DNA of 64,000 nt from the NCBI GenBank assembly GCA_019235995.1, contig JAFAJV010000108.1:62001-126000 (forward strand). The letters run 5' to 3'. Both the position numbers and the translations under genes were made by a program. Shown in pieces: positions 1 to 8,925 of the stretch; position 1 is the stretch's first letter; every line of letters starts with the position of its first letter. The stretch comes from Vulcanimicrobiota bacterium. GTDB taxonomy: Bacteria > Vulcanimicrobiota > Vulcanimicrobiia > Vulcanimicrobiales > Vulcanimicrobiaceae. The notes beneath the pieces are model-generated. The model did no database searches. It was not told the DNA's origin and saw only the letters and a list, made by a program, of their open reading frames with translations.

Positions 1-48
1 GTCGTCGAGCGTTTGACATAACGGAAAAGCTTACGTTAGGAGTTCGTT

Positions 49-393
49 ATGCAAATCGCAGTGTTGTTGATGCTTTCCCAGTTCTTTGTCTGGCCGATCC
101 CGATCGATTGGCAGAGGAATCAGCAGAACGTCGTGGTGAGGGGCACGGTCGTCGATGCGGCCGGGCAGCCCGTGCCGCGTGCGAACGTTTTCGCAACGTC
201 GCCCGCCTTCGATGCGCGCACCATCTCGGATTCGAAGGGCAACTTTATCTTCCTCACGCTCTTTCCGGGCACGTACTATCTTGCCGCGTCGAACAATGAC
301 GCGGACATGGGCGTCTACGGTTCGCTCGACAGCGTGCCGCCGCAGCTGTTCGCCGGCTTCGAGTACGGCGCCACCATCGTTCTCTCGCGCTAG
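49..393 (+). CDS. Small secreted protein with carboxypeptidase-regulatory-like fold
   Basis: This is a 114-residue protein. The N-terminus is hydrophobic (residues 1-17) and may be a signal peptide or anchor. From about residue 28 a single CarboxypepD_reg/SdrD B-like beta-sandwich is visible: VVVRGTVVDAAGQPVPRA, then a D-x-x-G-N-F turn and an F-PGTYYLAA strand. Such domains are usually structural modules of envelope proteins, so a surface or periplasmic location is inferred. The start is supported by TAGGAG seven bases upstream of the ATG. A TTGACA-like hexamer lies at 13-18 but has no convincing -10 partner. The gene converges on the uracil-DNA glycosylase gene with a 4-nt overlap of stops. 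No specific function can be assigned. Confidence 0.7.
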   Translation: MQIAVLLMLSQFFVWPIPIDWQRNQQNVVVRGTVVDAAGQPVPRANVFATSPAFDARTISDSKGNFIFLTLFPGTYYLAASNNDADMGVYGSLDSVPPQLFAGFEYGATIVLSR

Positions 394-1079
394 CGTTCCA
401 ACAACTCTTTCGCACGTCTAAAAATGGCATCGAACATCGGTACCGTAAGCTTGCCGGTGTTCGTGTTTTGCCGGCTGGGGTGGTACGACGCGATGACCGT
501 GACCGTTCGCGCGCGGCGAGTGGCGATCAGCTCCGCGCCGTGCGCGAACGCGGCGGTCCCTGCGAGGGCGAAGTCGCGCGCGCGGAGCATGCGTAGGATC
601 GCACTGTGCGCGATCGAGCCCAATGCGATCGCCACACGTAAGCGCCGCAACGCGTCGAACTCGGCGACCAGATAGGAGAAGCAGTTCCGCAGCTCGCCTG
701 GCGTGGGCTTGTTGTGGGGCGGCGCGCAGCGCAACGCGGCCGTGATGAAGCAGTCGCTCAAGGTGAGCCCGTCGCCGCGATCGACCGCGTCCGGCTGCGA
801 CGCGAAGCCGGCGCGATGCAGCGCCGGGTAGAGAAAGCCGCCGGAGGCGTCCCCGGTGAAGGGACGACCCGTACGGTTGCTGCCGTGCGCGCCGGGCGCG
901 AGGCCGACGATTGCGACGCGGGCGCGCGGATCGCCGAACCCCGGTACCGGCTTGCCCCAGTAGACGCAGTCGCGATGCGCCCGTTTCTTGTCGCGGGCGA
1001 TCTGCGCGGTGTAGGCGCGTAGCTCGGGGCAGCGCCGGCAGCGCACGACGGCCGTCTCGATCCGAGTGAGAGCGCTCAC
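390..1079 (-). CDS. Uracil-DNA glycosylase, family 5 (UDGb type)
   Basis: This 229-residue protein removes uracil and other deaminated bases from DNA. Motif 1 reads GLAPGAHGSNRTGRPFTGD and motif 2 reads SYHPSRQNTNTG, the pattern of the UDGb (family 5) clade, which lacks the Asp/Asn found in motif 1 of classical UDGs. Conserved cysteines (CRRC near residues 13-16, further Cys at DCVYW, LRCAPP and NCF) fit the family's 4Fe-4S cluster. The start is the GTG whose GTGA overlaps the TGA of the upstream peptidase gene; the frame is open further upstream but that part overlaps the peptidase. It is the last gene of a five-gene operon otherwise concerned with peptides. Confidence 0.88.
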   Translation of the reverse strand: MSALTRIETAVVRCRRCPELRAYTAQIARDKKRAHRDCVYWGKPVPGFGDPRARVAIVGLAPGAHGSNRTGRPFTGDASGGFLYPALHRAGFASQPDAVDRGDGLTLSDCFITAALRCAPPHNKPTPGELRNCFSYLVAEFDALRRLRVAIALGSIAHSAILRMLRARDFALAGTAAFAHGAELIATRRARTVTVIASYHPSRQNTNTGKLTVPMFDAIFRRAKELLER

Positions 1080-1960
1080 GGGCGCGCGAGCACGTCGGCG
1101 TACTCGATGCCGATAGGCGCGATGACGTAGGCGGCGCCGTCGTTGCGCTGCCAGACGTACTCGAGTGCGGCGCGCGGATAGACGACGCGCACGTTCGGCG
1201 CGGCGGGATCGTTGATCGCGCAGTCGCCGTCGCGGGTGAAGCCGCAGAGAACGGCCAGATGTCCGTCGGAGTGCTCGAGCGGGGCGCCCGGCAGCTCGCC
1301 GTCCCGCCACGAATACGAGATCGCGACGGGGATGTTGCGCTCGATCAGGCGCAGGGCGTGGTCGAGGTTGCAGAGGTGCGCGACGACGGCGCGTAACCCG
1401 AGGCGGCCGCTGTACGCGACGTTGAACGCCCAGTTACCCGTCCCGTTGTACGCGCGATCGAAGACCGCTCGCGCCGCCTGTGCGACCGAATGATCGATCG
1501 CGTGAAAAGCATGGATCATCGTCAGCGTCGCCGGGCTGCACCAGCCGCGCTCGCTTTCGTCGTCCGAATATTGAGAGCGAGGGGGAACGTCGAGGATCAG
1601 CGCGTCGCGGGCGTAGGGAAGCGACGGCCGCGGCCGCAGCGGCGACGAGAACGCCACGAGCTCGAACTCCACGCCGTTCGCGCGCACCTCGATACCGTCG
1701 AAGGGCTGTGCCGCTCGGATGACGTCGATGTCGACGCGTACGCCCTCGTGCTCGGGGCTGAACGACTTCGCGCCGCCGGGCTGCCATTCCGAATGGTCGA
1801 GCCAATCGCTCGCCGCCCGGCGCGCGCGCAGGATGCGAAACTGCAGCCTGCCCTGGGGCGCGTGCGTGTTCCAGCTCAACACGCCGCCGCGCGCCGGTTC
1901 GAATTCAAGCCGGGCGACTTCGCGTGCCGACCGCGCTTGCGCGAAGGAACCCGGGCTCAC
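1076..1960 (-). CDS. C39-like papain-fold peptidase
   Basis: A 294-residue protein with a C-terminal C39-like cysteine peptidase domain. The catalytic Cys is in GWCSPATLTM, the His in DGHLAVLCG and the Asp/Asn in AINDPAA. The N-terminal ~130 residues look like a beta-rich domain of unknown function. No signal peptide is apparent from the GTG start, which overlaps the upstream stop as GTGA. Placement between a peptide-binding lipoprotein and a DNA glycosylase, in an operon with a dipeptide-epimerase-like enzyme, suggests a role in processing short (possibly murein-derived) peptides; this is inference. The peptidase family call is firm, the substrate unknown. Confidence 0.8.
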   Translation of the reverse strand: MSPGSFAQARSAREVARLEFEPARGGVLSWNTHAPQGRLQFRILRARRAASDWLDHSEWQPGGAKSFSPEHEGVRVDIDVIRAAQPFDGIEVRANGVEFELVAFSSPLRPRPSLPYARDALILDVPPRSQYSDDESERGWCSPATLTMIHAFHAIDHSVAQAARAVFDRAYNGTGNWAFNVAYSGRLGLRAVVAHLCNLDHALRLIERNIPVAISYSWRDGELPGAPLEHSDGHLAVLCGFTRDGDCAINDPAAPNVRVVYPRAALEYVWQRNDGAAYVIAPIGIEYADVLARP

Positions 1961-3579
1961 ACGTTCCACTCCCACGCGTTCCAGCTGTCGCCGATGAACG
2001 CCGCCGGGACGTAATGTTTCACGTCGTCGTTGATCGCCGTGTAGTTGGTCTGCCAGCTGAAGAACACAGCCGGGACGAGCTCGCGAAGGCGCTCCTCCTC
2101 GCGTTGGTACAGCATCTTGCGGCTCGCCGTGTCGAACGTGCTCGCCGCGGCCGAGCTCGTTTCGTTGACGAGAGGGTCGTCGAGCCACGACGTGTTGGCA
2201 CCGCGTGGCGGGATGAAGGCGCCGTTCCAGTCGCCGGCGTTGTCCGGGTCCGGCCCATTAGTCTCGATCGACCATTCGAGATCGTACTTGCCGGTATAGA
2301 GTGGACCGTCCATCGCGAAGAGGTAGCTTCCGGGATAGTTTCGGACAGCGACGTCCACGCCGACGTCGCGCAGCATCGATTGAATGAGCACCTGAGATTC
2401 CGTATTCTCTTGATGCCCCGTCGTTGCATAGATCGTCAGCCGCATCGTGAGCGAGCCTTTGCGTAGGACGCCGTCGCCGCCGGCGCGCCAGCCCGCGGCG
2501 GCCAGCAGACGGCGCGCGTCGCCGGGATCGTAACGGTACGGCGGCAGGGATGGCGCCGCCCACGATTGCGGAAAGATGTCCGATACCGCGAGCTGATCGA
2601 GCGAGTGAAACACGGTGCGCTCGATGCGATCCCAATCGACCGCCTCGGCGATGGCGCGGCGCACTCTGACGTCACGCAGCTGCGGTCTGCTCGTGTTGAT
2701 TCCGAGGTGACGCCAGTTGGCGATGAGACCGCGGGCGACGGTGATGCCGTTGACGCTCGATAGGCGCGCGATCGCGTTGGCGTTAACGTTGGGATAGACG
2801 TCGATCTCGTGGGTCGCCAGCTCGTTGAAGAGCGTATTGACATCCGGAATGACCTTCCAAATCACTTCCTTCAGCTTCGGAGCGCCGCGAAAGTAGCGCG
2901 GGTTTGGCGCGAACACGAGGGACGTGCCGTGGTTCCACGCCTTGAGAAGATAGGGTCCGCTCGAGAGCGGGCTCTGGTTGAACGACGCGCGGTTGAGGTC
3001 GGGGAGCTTCGCGAGTGAGTGCGCGGGCAGCGGCGGGTACGCCGCGCCGCCGATCGCCAGAATACCGAGCACGGCGACGTTCGGTTTCTTGAGACGAATG
3101 ACGATCGTGTACGGGTCGGGCACGCTCGCCGCTGCGATTCCGTCCCATCCGTAGCGCGTCTTGACGGTATTTGCCGGGTTCATGACGGCGTGATAGGTGA
3201 AGAGCCAGTCCGCCGCGGTCAGCGGCGCACCATCGGCCCAGCGCGCACCCTTGCGAACGTGCAGGACGATGCGCCTGCCGTCGCGGCTGATGCCGCCGTT
3301 GCGCAGCGTGGGAACGGCGACGGCGAGATCGGGAATGAGGTTGCCGTGAGCGTCGTAGCGGAGCAGGAACGAGAAGAGCAGGCCGGCGACCGCGTCGGCC
3401 GCCGCAGTGTGCGCGTACATGAGGTTCAGGCTGTCGGGCTCTTCGTCTGCGCCCAGCCGCAGCACGCCCGGCACGGTCCACGGGTTGCGCTCGCCGGCGG
3501 CGCCGGTCCTCGCTCGCGCGCAACCGCCAAGCGCGACGAGCAGCGCGAGCGCCGCCGCGCCGAGCCGCGTCGCAGTCAT
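1957..3579 (-). CDS. Peptide ABC transporter substrate-binding lipoprotein (SBP_bac_5)
   Basis: A 540-residue periplasmic solute-binding protein of the DppA/OppA family. Residues 1-20 form a lipoprotein signal with lipobox LGGC. Family hallmarks include LRLGADEEPDSLNLMY near the mature N-terminus, RKGARWADGAPLTAADW and WRHLGINTSRPQLRDVRVRR. These proteins bind oligopeptides, murein peptides, nickel or opines. The ATG start overlaps the stop of the DUF1611 gene (ATGA). No permease or ATPase lies in the operon, so it must use a transporter encoded elsewhere or act as an orphan binding protein. The neighbours suggest a D-amino-acid-containing peptide as ligand. Confidence 0.88.
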   Translation of the reverse strand: MTATRLGAAALALLVALGGCARARTGAAGERNPWTVPGVLRLGADEEPDSLNLMYAHTAAADAVAGLLFSFLLRYDAHGNLIPDLAVAVPTLRNGGISRDGRRIVLHVRKGARWADGAPLTAADWLFTYHAVMNPANTVKTRYGWDGIAAASVPDPYTIVIRLKKPNVAVLGILAIGGAAYPPLPAHSLAKLPDLNRASFNQSPLSSGPYLLKAWNHGTSLVFAPNPRYFRGAPKLKEVIWKVIPDVNTLFNELATHEIDVYPNVNANAIARLSSVNGITVARGLIANWRHLGINTSRPQLRDVRVRRAIAEAVDWDRIERTVFHSLDQLAVSDIFPQSWAAPSLPPYRYDPGDARRLLAAAGWRAGGDGVLRKGSLTMRLTIYATTGHQENTESQVLIQSMLRDVGVDVAVRNYPGSYLFAMDGPLYTGKYDLEWSIETNGPDPDNAGDWNGAFIPPRGANTSWLDDPLVNETSSAAASTFDTASRKMLYQREEERLRELVPAVFFSWQTNYTAINDDVKHYVPAAFIGDSWNAWEWNV

Positions 3580-4637
3580 GCGCCGCAAATCAGCGGGGGC
3601 CGCTTCGCGATCATCGGTGCGATGTCGGCGTAGAATCGTGCGGCGCCGAAGCGCACCACGTCGTCGGCGGGCAAGCCCGTCGCGTCGTGCGCCCGGGCGA
3701 TCTCGGCGCGCGCGTCGGCCTCGCTCAACCCTTGCGTGTTGAGTGCGATCCCGACGACCTCGGCGGGCTTGGTCGTCCGCAGCAAGCGCTCGTGGATCTC
3801 GATCGCCTCGGCGTACGGCAGCGTAGGCGTCCCGTACGACTCGATCTGCGCGCGGCGCGGGTCGGCCACGAGAATCAGCGCGTCCGGTGCCGTGCCGGTC
3901 ATCAGCGCGAGCGTGACGGGGGCGTACGCCGGATGGTTGATTGCGCCCTGACCCTCCACGACGATCAGGTCGGCGCCCTCGTGGGCGGCATAGAGGACGA
4001 GCTGTTCGGCGGCGCCGGGCGCGAAGTCCGATATGACGCGGTCGACCGAGATCCCCCACCCCGCGATCAGGATGCCGGTCTGCCCCGTCGGCACGAACCG
4101 CGCGTTTTTGCCTGCGGCGTTCGCGGCGCGAACGACCTCGAGGGCCGCGCTCATCTTACCGACGGCGCAGTCGTTGCCGACGGTCAGCACGATCGGCGCC
4201 GGCACGCCGTAGACGTCTCCGGAAAAGAGCGGCACGTCCGGCGGCTCGCGCACGTCCCAGATCGAGGTTCCGGCCGCGACGGCCGCGACGTGCAGCTCGC
4301 GGTCGGCGTCGAGTATGTCGTGCAGGCCGCTCACGATCTCGAGCTTCGCGGCGATCGCTTCGAGGAGGGCCGCGCGCCACTCGGGCGCGAGGCCGCCGCC
4401 TTTCGGGGCGGTTCCGATCAGCAGCGCGGTGGGAGCGAATGCGAGCGACTCGGCGACGCACGCGACGATCGGCGCGTCGCTTCCCAAGTGCGGCATCACC
4501 TCGCTGACGCGCTTGCCTGCGAGCGACGGATCGATCACCACGACGACCTCGTCGTTTCCGTAACGAACCACGCCGTGCGCGGTCTTCGCGTCGGTCGCGA
4601 AGCGGTCGGGAGCTAGGATCGCGTAACGTCGCGTCAC
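3576..4637 (-). CDS. DUF1611 P-loop protein, DgcN-like
   Basis: A 353-residue member of the DUF1611 family: an N-terminal Rossmann-like domain (residues 1-130) followed by a P-loop domain with VGNDCAVGKMSAALEV and VVEGQGAINHPAY. In the DgcN-DgcA pathway of marine Proteobacteria, a DUF1611 protein N-acetylates D-glutamate and an enolase-superfamily partner epimerises the product. Here the same two families are adjacent and coupled by a 4-nt overlap, so a D-glutamate or related D-amino-acid role is likely. The start is GTG at 4637, overlapping the epimerase stop. The assignment rests on family plus neighbour, not on substrate-specific residues. Confidence 0.8.
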   Translation of the reverse strand: MTRRYAILAPDRFATDAKTAHGVVRYGNDEVVVVIDPSLAGKRVSEVMPHLGSDAPIVACVAESLAFAPTALLIGTAPKGGGLAPEWRAALLEAIAAKLEIVSGLHDILDADRELHVAAVAAGTSIWDVREPPDVPLFSGDVYGVPAPIVLTVGNDCAVGKMSAALEVVRAANAAGKNARFVPTGQTGILIAGWGISVDRVISDFAPGAAEQLVLYAAHEGADLIVVEGQGAINHPAYAPVTLALMTGTAPDALILVADPRRAQIESYGTPTLPYAEAIEIHERLLRTTKPAEVVGIALNTQGLSEADARAEIARAHDATGLPADDVVRFGAARFYADIAPMIAKRPPLICGA

Positions 4638-5653
4638 GCGAGCGCGCCTTCTCGGACGCCGAGACCCGGCGCCTCCGGCAGAACGAGCTTTCCGTCGCGG
4701 TACGTCACGCCGGAGAACGGATCGCGCGCGACGAGGAACGGTCCGTCGATGTCCGCCCAGTCGGCGAGCGGTGAAACGTGCGCCGCGGCCGTCGACGCGA
4801 TCGCGCTCTCCACCATGCAGCCGATCATCACGCGCAGCCCCATTGCGCGTGCCGTGTGGATCATCGCGACCGCGCCGCGGATCCCTCCGGCCTTGGCTAA
4901 CTTCACGTTCACGCCGTCGACGCAGCCGATCAATCGCGGCAGATCGTTTGCGACGAGCGCGTCCTCATCGGCGACGATCGGAATCGAGACCCGTTCGTGA
5001 ACGGCGCGCAGCTGCTCGGGATGTCCGGCCGGGACCGGCTGCTCGCAGAGCTCGATCTCGTAACGATGAAGCTCGCGCAGGATTTGGACCGCGGTCTCGA
5101 CGTCCCAGCCTTCGTTAGCGTCGATGCGCAGCACGCCGCGGTAGCGCGCGCGGATCGCGGCGATCGTCTCGATCTGGTGCGCGGGAGTGCCGATGCCCAG
5201 CTTGACCTTGAGGATCGGGTGGTCTCCGGCCTCGGTTACCTTGCGCAGCGTCAGCTCCGGGTCGGCGATTCCGATCGTGAACGAGGTCGTCGGCGTCGCC
5301 GCCGGGTCGAGTCCGAGCAGCTCGTAGAGCGGTTTGCCGACGTCCTTGCCGATCAGATCGTGCAGCGCGAGGTCGAGTCCCGCGCGCGCGGCCGGGGGAA
5401 TCTCCGAATGCAGCAGCGCCTCCAGCCGGTACGGATCGTCCGCAGCGAGCGGATGCGACGCGAAATATGCCGCGACGCTTTCTACGGACTCGCCATAGCG
5501 TTCGATCGGCGCCGCTTCGCCGATCCCTTCGCGAACGTCTGCCCGAACGCGCACGATCGCGGTGCGTGCCACGGACTCTTCGCCGCGCGCGATCTTGAAC
5601 GGATGAACGAGCGGCAACTCGATCGGCGTAACGGAGAGGCGCATCCTTGGCAT
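4634..5653 (-). CDS. Enolase-superfamily dipeptide/N-acyl-amino-acid epimerase (DgcA-like)
   Basis: A 339-residue muconate-lactonizing-subgroup enolase. The catalytic KxK is in HPILKVKLGIG, the second acid/base Lys in VNVKLAKAGGI, and the metal ligands in LRIDANEGWD, ELCEQPVP and VADEDAL. This is the signature of L-Ala-D/L-Glu-type dipeptide epimerases, which invert the alpha carbon of the C-terminal residue; DgcA homologues act on N-acetyl-D-glutamate. It is the first gene of the operon. The ATG at 5653 is preceded by GGAAAGGA about ten bases upstream; a second ATG three codons in lacks a usable ribosome site. A structured leader precedes it. Confidence 0.87.
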   Translation of the reverse strand: MPRMRLSVTPIELPLVHPFKIARGEESVARTAIVRVRADVREGIGEAAPIERYGESVESVAAYFASHPLAADDPYRLEALLHSEIPPAARAGLDLALHDLIGKDVGKPLYELLGLDPAATPTTSFTIGIADPELTLRKVTEAGDHPILKVKLGIGTPAHQIETIAAIRARYRGVLRIDANEGWDVETAVQILRELHRYEIELCEQPVPAGHPEQLRAVHERVSIPIVADEDALVANDLPRLIGCVDGVNVKLAKAGGIRGAVAMIHTARAMGLRVMIGCMVESAIASTAAAHVSPLADWADIDGPFLVARDPFSGVTYRDGKLVLPEAPGLGVREGALA

Positions 5654-5887
5654 TGGGCCTTGGTCCTTTCCTGTAGCCGCGGGACCCTCCTTGACTGCGG
5701 ATGATACGGTAGAGAGGCTCGACTGCGCATAGGCGCGCAGCGCCCATAGGTACCGAACCGACTACTATGACCTAGGGAGCATCAGCTCCGGTCACGACGA
5801 TGTGGAGGGCAAGTACGCCCGACGGATCGGCGCCCGGGCCGCACCCACCTGCGAGAATGCAGGTTCGATCACCACGAGCGCAAGACG
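5654..5887 (-). promoter_or_regulatory. Structured leader/intergenic region ahead of the epimerase operon
   Basis: These 234 bases hold no supportable gene. Read on the minus strand they contain several perfect short hairpins in series: ACCTGC/GCAGGT (5848-5865), GGGC/GCCC (5807-5820), GGAGC/GCTCC (5775-5788) and GGTCC/GGACC (5661-5685), the last enclosing the stretch just before the ribosome site. A strong AAGGAGG lies about 35 bases before the epimerase ATG, too far to serve it. The hairpin nearest 5888 may terminate the upstream gene; the rest could be a regulatory leader. No known riboswitch class fits. Confidence 0.35.
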
Positions 5888-6601
5888 CTATGTGCGGTTG
5901 AGTTCATCGCGCCAGGCGCGAATAGCGGCGGCGGCGAGCGCGGCTTGCGCCGTACCCGAGCGCTCGTCGAGCGCGACGTGCCCGCGAAAGCCCGCAAATG
6001 CAGCGATCGTCGCCGCGATCGACTCGAAGCCTTGCGTGCGGAGATCGCTCCACAGCAGCACAGTGTTCTGTAGCAGCGCCGCGGGATCGCTCCCGCCTTC
6101 CAGCGTTTCCGGCTCCGGTCCGAAGCGCAACCATGCGGAATCCGATTCTTTGGCAACGCGCTTGAGGTCGTGCGTGCCGGCGGCAAAGGTGTCCGGGGCG
6201 TTGCGAACGGCGAGCGTGACGTTGAGCGCCTTCGCCAGAGAGGTTGCAACGCCGAGACGCGAGAGCTGATCGCTCCACGAGCAGCTGACCTCGCGTTCTA
6301 GCGGGGCCGCCACCAGCGGGGCGCCGAGAGCGTCGGCAAAGCGCAGGACCTCACCCATGCGTTCGGGCGCGGAAGCAAAAAAGCTTGGATCGGCCAGTGC
6401 GGCGAGCGACAGCCCTCGATCGGTCGCCATCTTCTTGACTTGCGCGAGGTAGTCGTCGTCGGTCCGCGGAAAATGCCGCACGTCTAAGACGACGCCATCG
6501 CAGGCCAGTTCGCGCGCGCAGAGGTCGAGGAACTCCAGCTGAGTAAGGTCGCCGCGCTCGATGTCGCGGTGGAACGAACCGCTCGCGCAAGCAAGCTTCA
6601 T
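5888..6601 (-). CDS. Sugar-phosphate isomerase/epimerase-like TIM-barrel protein
   Basis: A 237-residue protein resembling the AP-endonuclease-2/xylose-isomerase TIM-barrel family: CDGVVLDVRHFP, LAALADPSFF, LAVRNAPDTFAAGTHDL and a terminal GHVALDERSG strand are spaced as alternating beta/alpha units. Several canonical metal-ligand positions are not obviously conserved (for example the usual ExH of the family appears as RNA), so it may be non-catalytic or act on an unusual substrate. It is transcribed divergently from rpiB with 61 bases between the starts, which hints at a sugar-phosphate link. The ATG at 6601 is the natural start. Confidence 0.6.
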   Translation of the reverse strand: MKLACASGSFHRDIERGDLTQLEFLDLCARELACDGVVLDVRHFPRTDDDYLAQVKKMATDRGLSLAALADPSFFASAPERMGEVLRFADALGAPLVAAPLEREVSCSWSDQLSRLGVATSLAKALNVTLAVRNAPDTFAAGTHDLKRVAKESDSAWLRFGPEPETLEGGSDPAALLQNTVLLWSDLRTQGFESIAATIAAFAGFRGHVALDERSGTAQAALAAAAIRAWRDELNRT

Positions 6602-6662
6602 CGGCGTCGAAGCTTCGACCGCTTATCCTGAGTCACCCTTGCCGCTGGACATCCGAAAAACT

Positions 6663-7184
6663 ATGAAAATCGCTCTGGGCGCAGACCATGCCGGTTATCA
6701 ATACAAGGATCGCATCGCGCAGATTCTGCGCGACCGCGGGTACGACGTGCTCGATTTCGGCACGCATGACTCGACGCCGGTGGATTATCCTCAGTACGGT
6801 TATGCCGTCGGCGAAGCCGTCGCCACGGGGCAGGTGGATCGCGGGATCCTCGTCTGCGGGTCCAGCCTGGGTATCGCGATGGCGGCGAACAAAGTGCCCG
6901 GCATACGCTGCGCCCCGGTCGACGAGCCGTATGCCGCGGAGCTCGCGCGACGGCACAACGACGCGAACGTGATCGCATTCTCGGAGCGGCTAACCGGTTG
7001 GGAGATGATCGAGCGAATGCTCGACGTGTATCTGGCGACGCCCTTCGACGGAGGGCGCCACGCGTATCGGACGCAGCAGCTTTTCGATTTCGGCGAGGCC
7101 CAGCGCGTCCGCACGCTCAAGGACCTGGAGCGCGGCGAAGTGACCGACGCGCGAACGCCCAAAGACCTGGTCGGAGTGCCCTAA
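6663..7184 (+). CDS. rpiB: Ribose-5-phosphate isomerase B
   Basis: A 173-residue RpiB/LacAB-family isomerase interconverting ribose-5-phosphate and ribulose-5-phosphate in the pentose phosphate pathway. The N-terminal ALGADHAGY loop, Cys65 in [14 protein letters not shown] and the [12 protein letters not shown] segment are diagnostic. It is about 20 residues longer at the C-terminus than the typical ~150-residue enzyme, ending in a charged tail. The start [11 protein letters not shown] matches family starts. Its TAA overlaps the glyA ATG by one base (TAATG), so the two genes are translationally coupled. Confidence 0.93.
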   Translation: MKIALGADHAGYQYKDRIAQILRDRGYDVLDFGTHDSTPVDYPQYGYAVGEAVATGQVDRGILVCGSSLGIAMAANKVPGIRCAPVDEPYAAELARRHNDANVIAFSERLTGWEMIERMLDVYLATPFDGGRHAYRTQQLFDFGEAQRVRTLKDLERGEVTDARTPKDLVGVP

Positions 7185-8431
7185 TGGAAATACTCACGCC
7201 CTCTGCGATCGAAGCGCAGGACGCCGAGCTCTATTCGGCCATCGCCGGCGAGGAGCGCCGGCAAAAGGAGAACCTGGAGCTCATCGCGTCGGAAAACTAC
7301 GCAAGCCGCGCCGTCCGGGAAGCGATGGGCTGTGTCATGACCAACAAGTACGCGGAAGGCTATCCCGGCAAGCGCTACTACGGAGGATGCGAGTGGGTCG
7401 ACGTCGCCGAAACGCTCGCGCTCGGCCGCGTCAAGCAGATCTTCGGCGCCGAGCATGCCAACGTGCAGCCGCATTCCGGCGCGCAGGCCAACATGGCCGT
7501 GTTCATGGCGGCGCTGCAGCCCGGCGATACCGTCCTCGGGATGTCGCTCGCGCATGGTGGGCACCTCACGCACGGTACGAAGGTCAGTTTCTCGGGCAAG
7601 CTCTACAACGCGGTCGCGTACGGCGTGAGAAGCGACACCGAGCTCATCGACTTCGATCAAGTGCGGGCGCTGGCGCGCGAACACAGGCCCAAGCTGATCG
7701 TCGCGGGCGCGAGCGCGTATCCGCGCGTGATGGAGTACGCGCCGTTCCGCGAGATCGCCGAAGAGATCGGCGCGCCGCTGCTCGTAGATTTCGCCCACGT
7801 CGCGGGGCTCGTCGCCGCAGGACTGCATCCTTCACCGGTTCCGGTCGCGGACTTCGTGACGTCGACGACGCACAAGACACTGCGAGGCCCGCGCGGCGGT
7901 TTCGTGTTGTCGACCGCGAAGTGGGGGCAGCCAATCGACAAGACGGTCTTCCCCGGAATTCAGGGCGGCCCGTTGATGCACACGATCGCCGCGAAGGCGG
8001 TTGCGTTCGGCGAGGCGCTCCGGCCGGAGTTCGCAGGCTACCAGCGTCAGGTCGTCGCCAACGCTCGGGCGATGGCGGACGTGTTCACGCGTGAGGGGCT
8101 TCGTCTGGTAGCGGGAGGCACCGATACGCATTTGATCCTAGTCGACGTCTCCGTCAAGGGCCTGACGGGCAAGGCGGTCGAGGCGTACCTCGACGAGATC
8201 GGCATCACGGTGAACAAGAACGCGATCCCGTTCGACAAGCAAAAGCCGATGGTCGCGAGCGGCATCCGCCTCGGCACGCCGGCGATCACCGCGCGCGGAC
8301 TCGGTGTCGAGGAATGCCGCGAGGTCGCGCAGATCATCTGCGCGGGCTTCGGCGACGTCGAGGAGCGCGCGCAGATCGAAAGGCTGCGCGGCCGCGTTCG
8401 CGAGCTGACCTCGCGCTACGACGTTCCGTAG
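7184..8431 (+). CDS. glyA: Serine hydroxymethyltransferase
   Basis: A 415-residue PLP enzyme converting serine and tetrahydrofolate to glycine and 5,10-methylene-THF. Recognised by [13 protein letters not shown] near residue 30, [12 protein letters not shown], the SGAQAN loop and the PLP-binding Lys231 in [12 protein letters not shown]. Length and all core motifs are complete. It starts at the ATG overlapping the rpiB stop. The following dCMP deaminase may draw on the same one-carbon/thymidylate economy. No regulatory site is visible within the operon. Confidence 0.97.
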   Translation: MEILTPSAIEAQDAELYSAIAGEERRQKENLELIASENYASRAVREAMGCVMTNKYAEGYPGKRYYGGCEWVDVAETLALGRVKQIFGAEHANVQPHSGAQANMAVFMAALQPGDTVLGMSLAHGGHLTHGTKVSFSGKLYNAVAYGVRSDTELIDFDQVRALAREHRPKLIVAGASAYPRVMEYAPFREIAEEIGAPLLVDFAHVAGLVAAGLHPSPVPVADFVTSTTHKTLRGPRGGFVLSTAKWGQPIDKTVFPGIQGGPLMHTIAAKAVAFGEALRPEFAGYQRQVVANARAMADVFTREGLRLVAGGTDTHLILVDVSVKGLTGKAVEAYLDEIGITVNKNAIPFDKQKPMVASGIRLGTPAITARGLGVEECREVAQIICAGFGDVEERAQIERLRGRVRELTSRYDVP

Positions 8432-8487
8432 CGCCTTTTGGCGGCGTGGCGAAGGGCGCCGCGCCGTCCGTTACTAACCAGCAGTAC

Positions 8488-8925
8488 ATGCGCCCAGGCT
8501 GGGACGAGTACTTCATGCAGATTGCGCACACGGTCGGCTCGCGTGCGACATGCCCGCGTGCGTCCGTCGGCTGCGTGCTGATCCGCGAGCACAGGATCTT
8601 GACCACCGGGTATAACGGAGCGCCGCGCGGCGTGGCGCATTGCACCGAAGTGGGCTGCACGCTGGTCAACGAGCACTGCCTGCGCGCGACTCACGCGGAA
8701 GCGAACGCGGTCGTGCAGGGAGCGCTGCACGGCGTGAGCCTCGATCGCGCGACCGCATACTGTACGCACCAGCCGTGCGTGAATTGCTCCAAGCTGCTGA
8801 TCAGCGCCGGCGTTGTGAAGATCGTCTACGACGAGGCCTATCCGGACGAGGTCGCAAGCCGGCTGCTGGCCGAGGCCGGGGTCGCGCTGGTCGCATACGG
8901 CGCGCTGGAGGGCGCGCGCGGGTGA
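8488..8925 (+). CDS. dCMP deaminase family protein (ComEB-like)
   Basis: A 145-residue zinc-dependent deoxycytidylate deaminase-type protein. The zinc site is THAEANAV (His and the catalytic Glu) plus QPCVNCSK (PCxxC). WDEYFMQIA at the N-terminus and TGYNGAPRG are typical of the ComEB/dCMP deaminase subgroup, which makes dUMP for thymidylate synthesis. I chose the ATG at 8488 because homologues begin MRPxWDEYFM; the frame stays open upstream. The TGA overlaps the GTG of the next gene. Confidence 0.88.
   Translation: MRPGWDEYFMQIAHTVGSRATCPRASVGCVLIREHRILTTGYNGAPRGVAHCTEVGCTLVNEHCLRATHAEANAVVQGALHGVSLDRATAYCTHQPCVNCSKLLISAGVVKIVYDEAYPDEVASRLLAEAGVALVAYGALEGARG

Noticed and set aside
5660-5700. 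Sequence AGGAGGGTCCCGCGG (minus strand) resembling a T-box antiterminator core.
   Set aside because: The UGGN tRNA-binding residues are not present (GGGT instead), no specifier stem could be traced and the downstream gene is not an amino-acid or synthetase gene of the usual kind.
6620-6640. CTTATCCTGAGTCACCCTTG near rpiB as a dispersed-repeat copy.
   Set aside because: Similarity to the repeat family is partial and not flanked by inverted arms.
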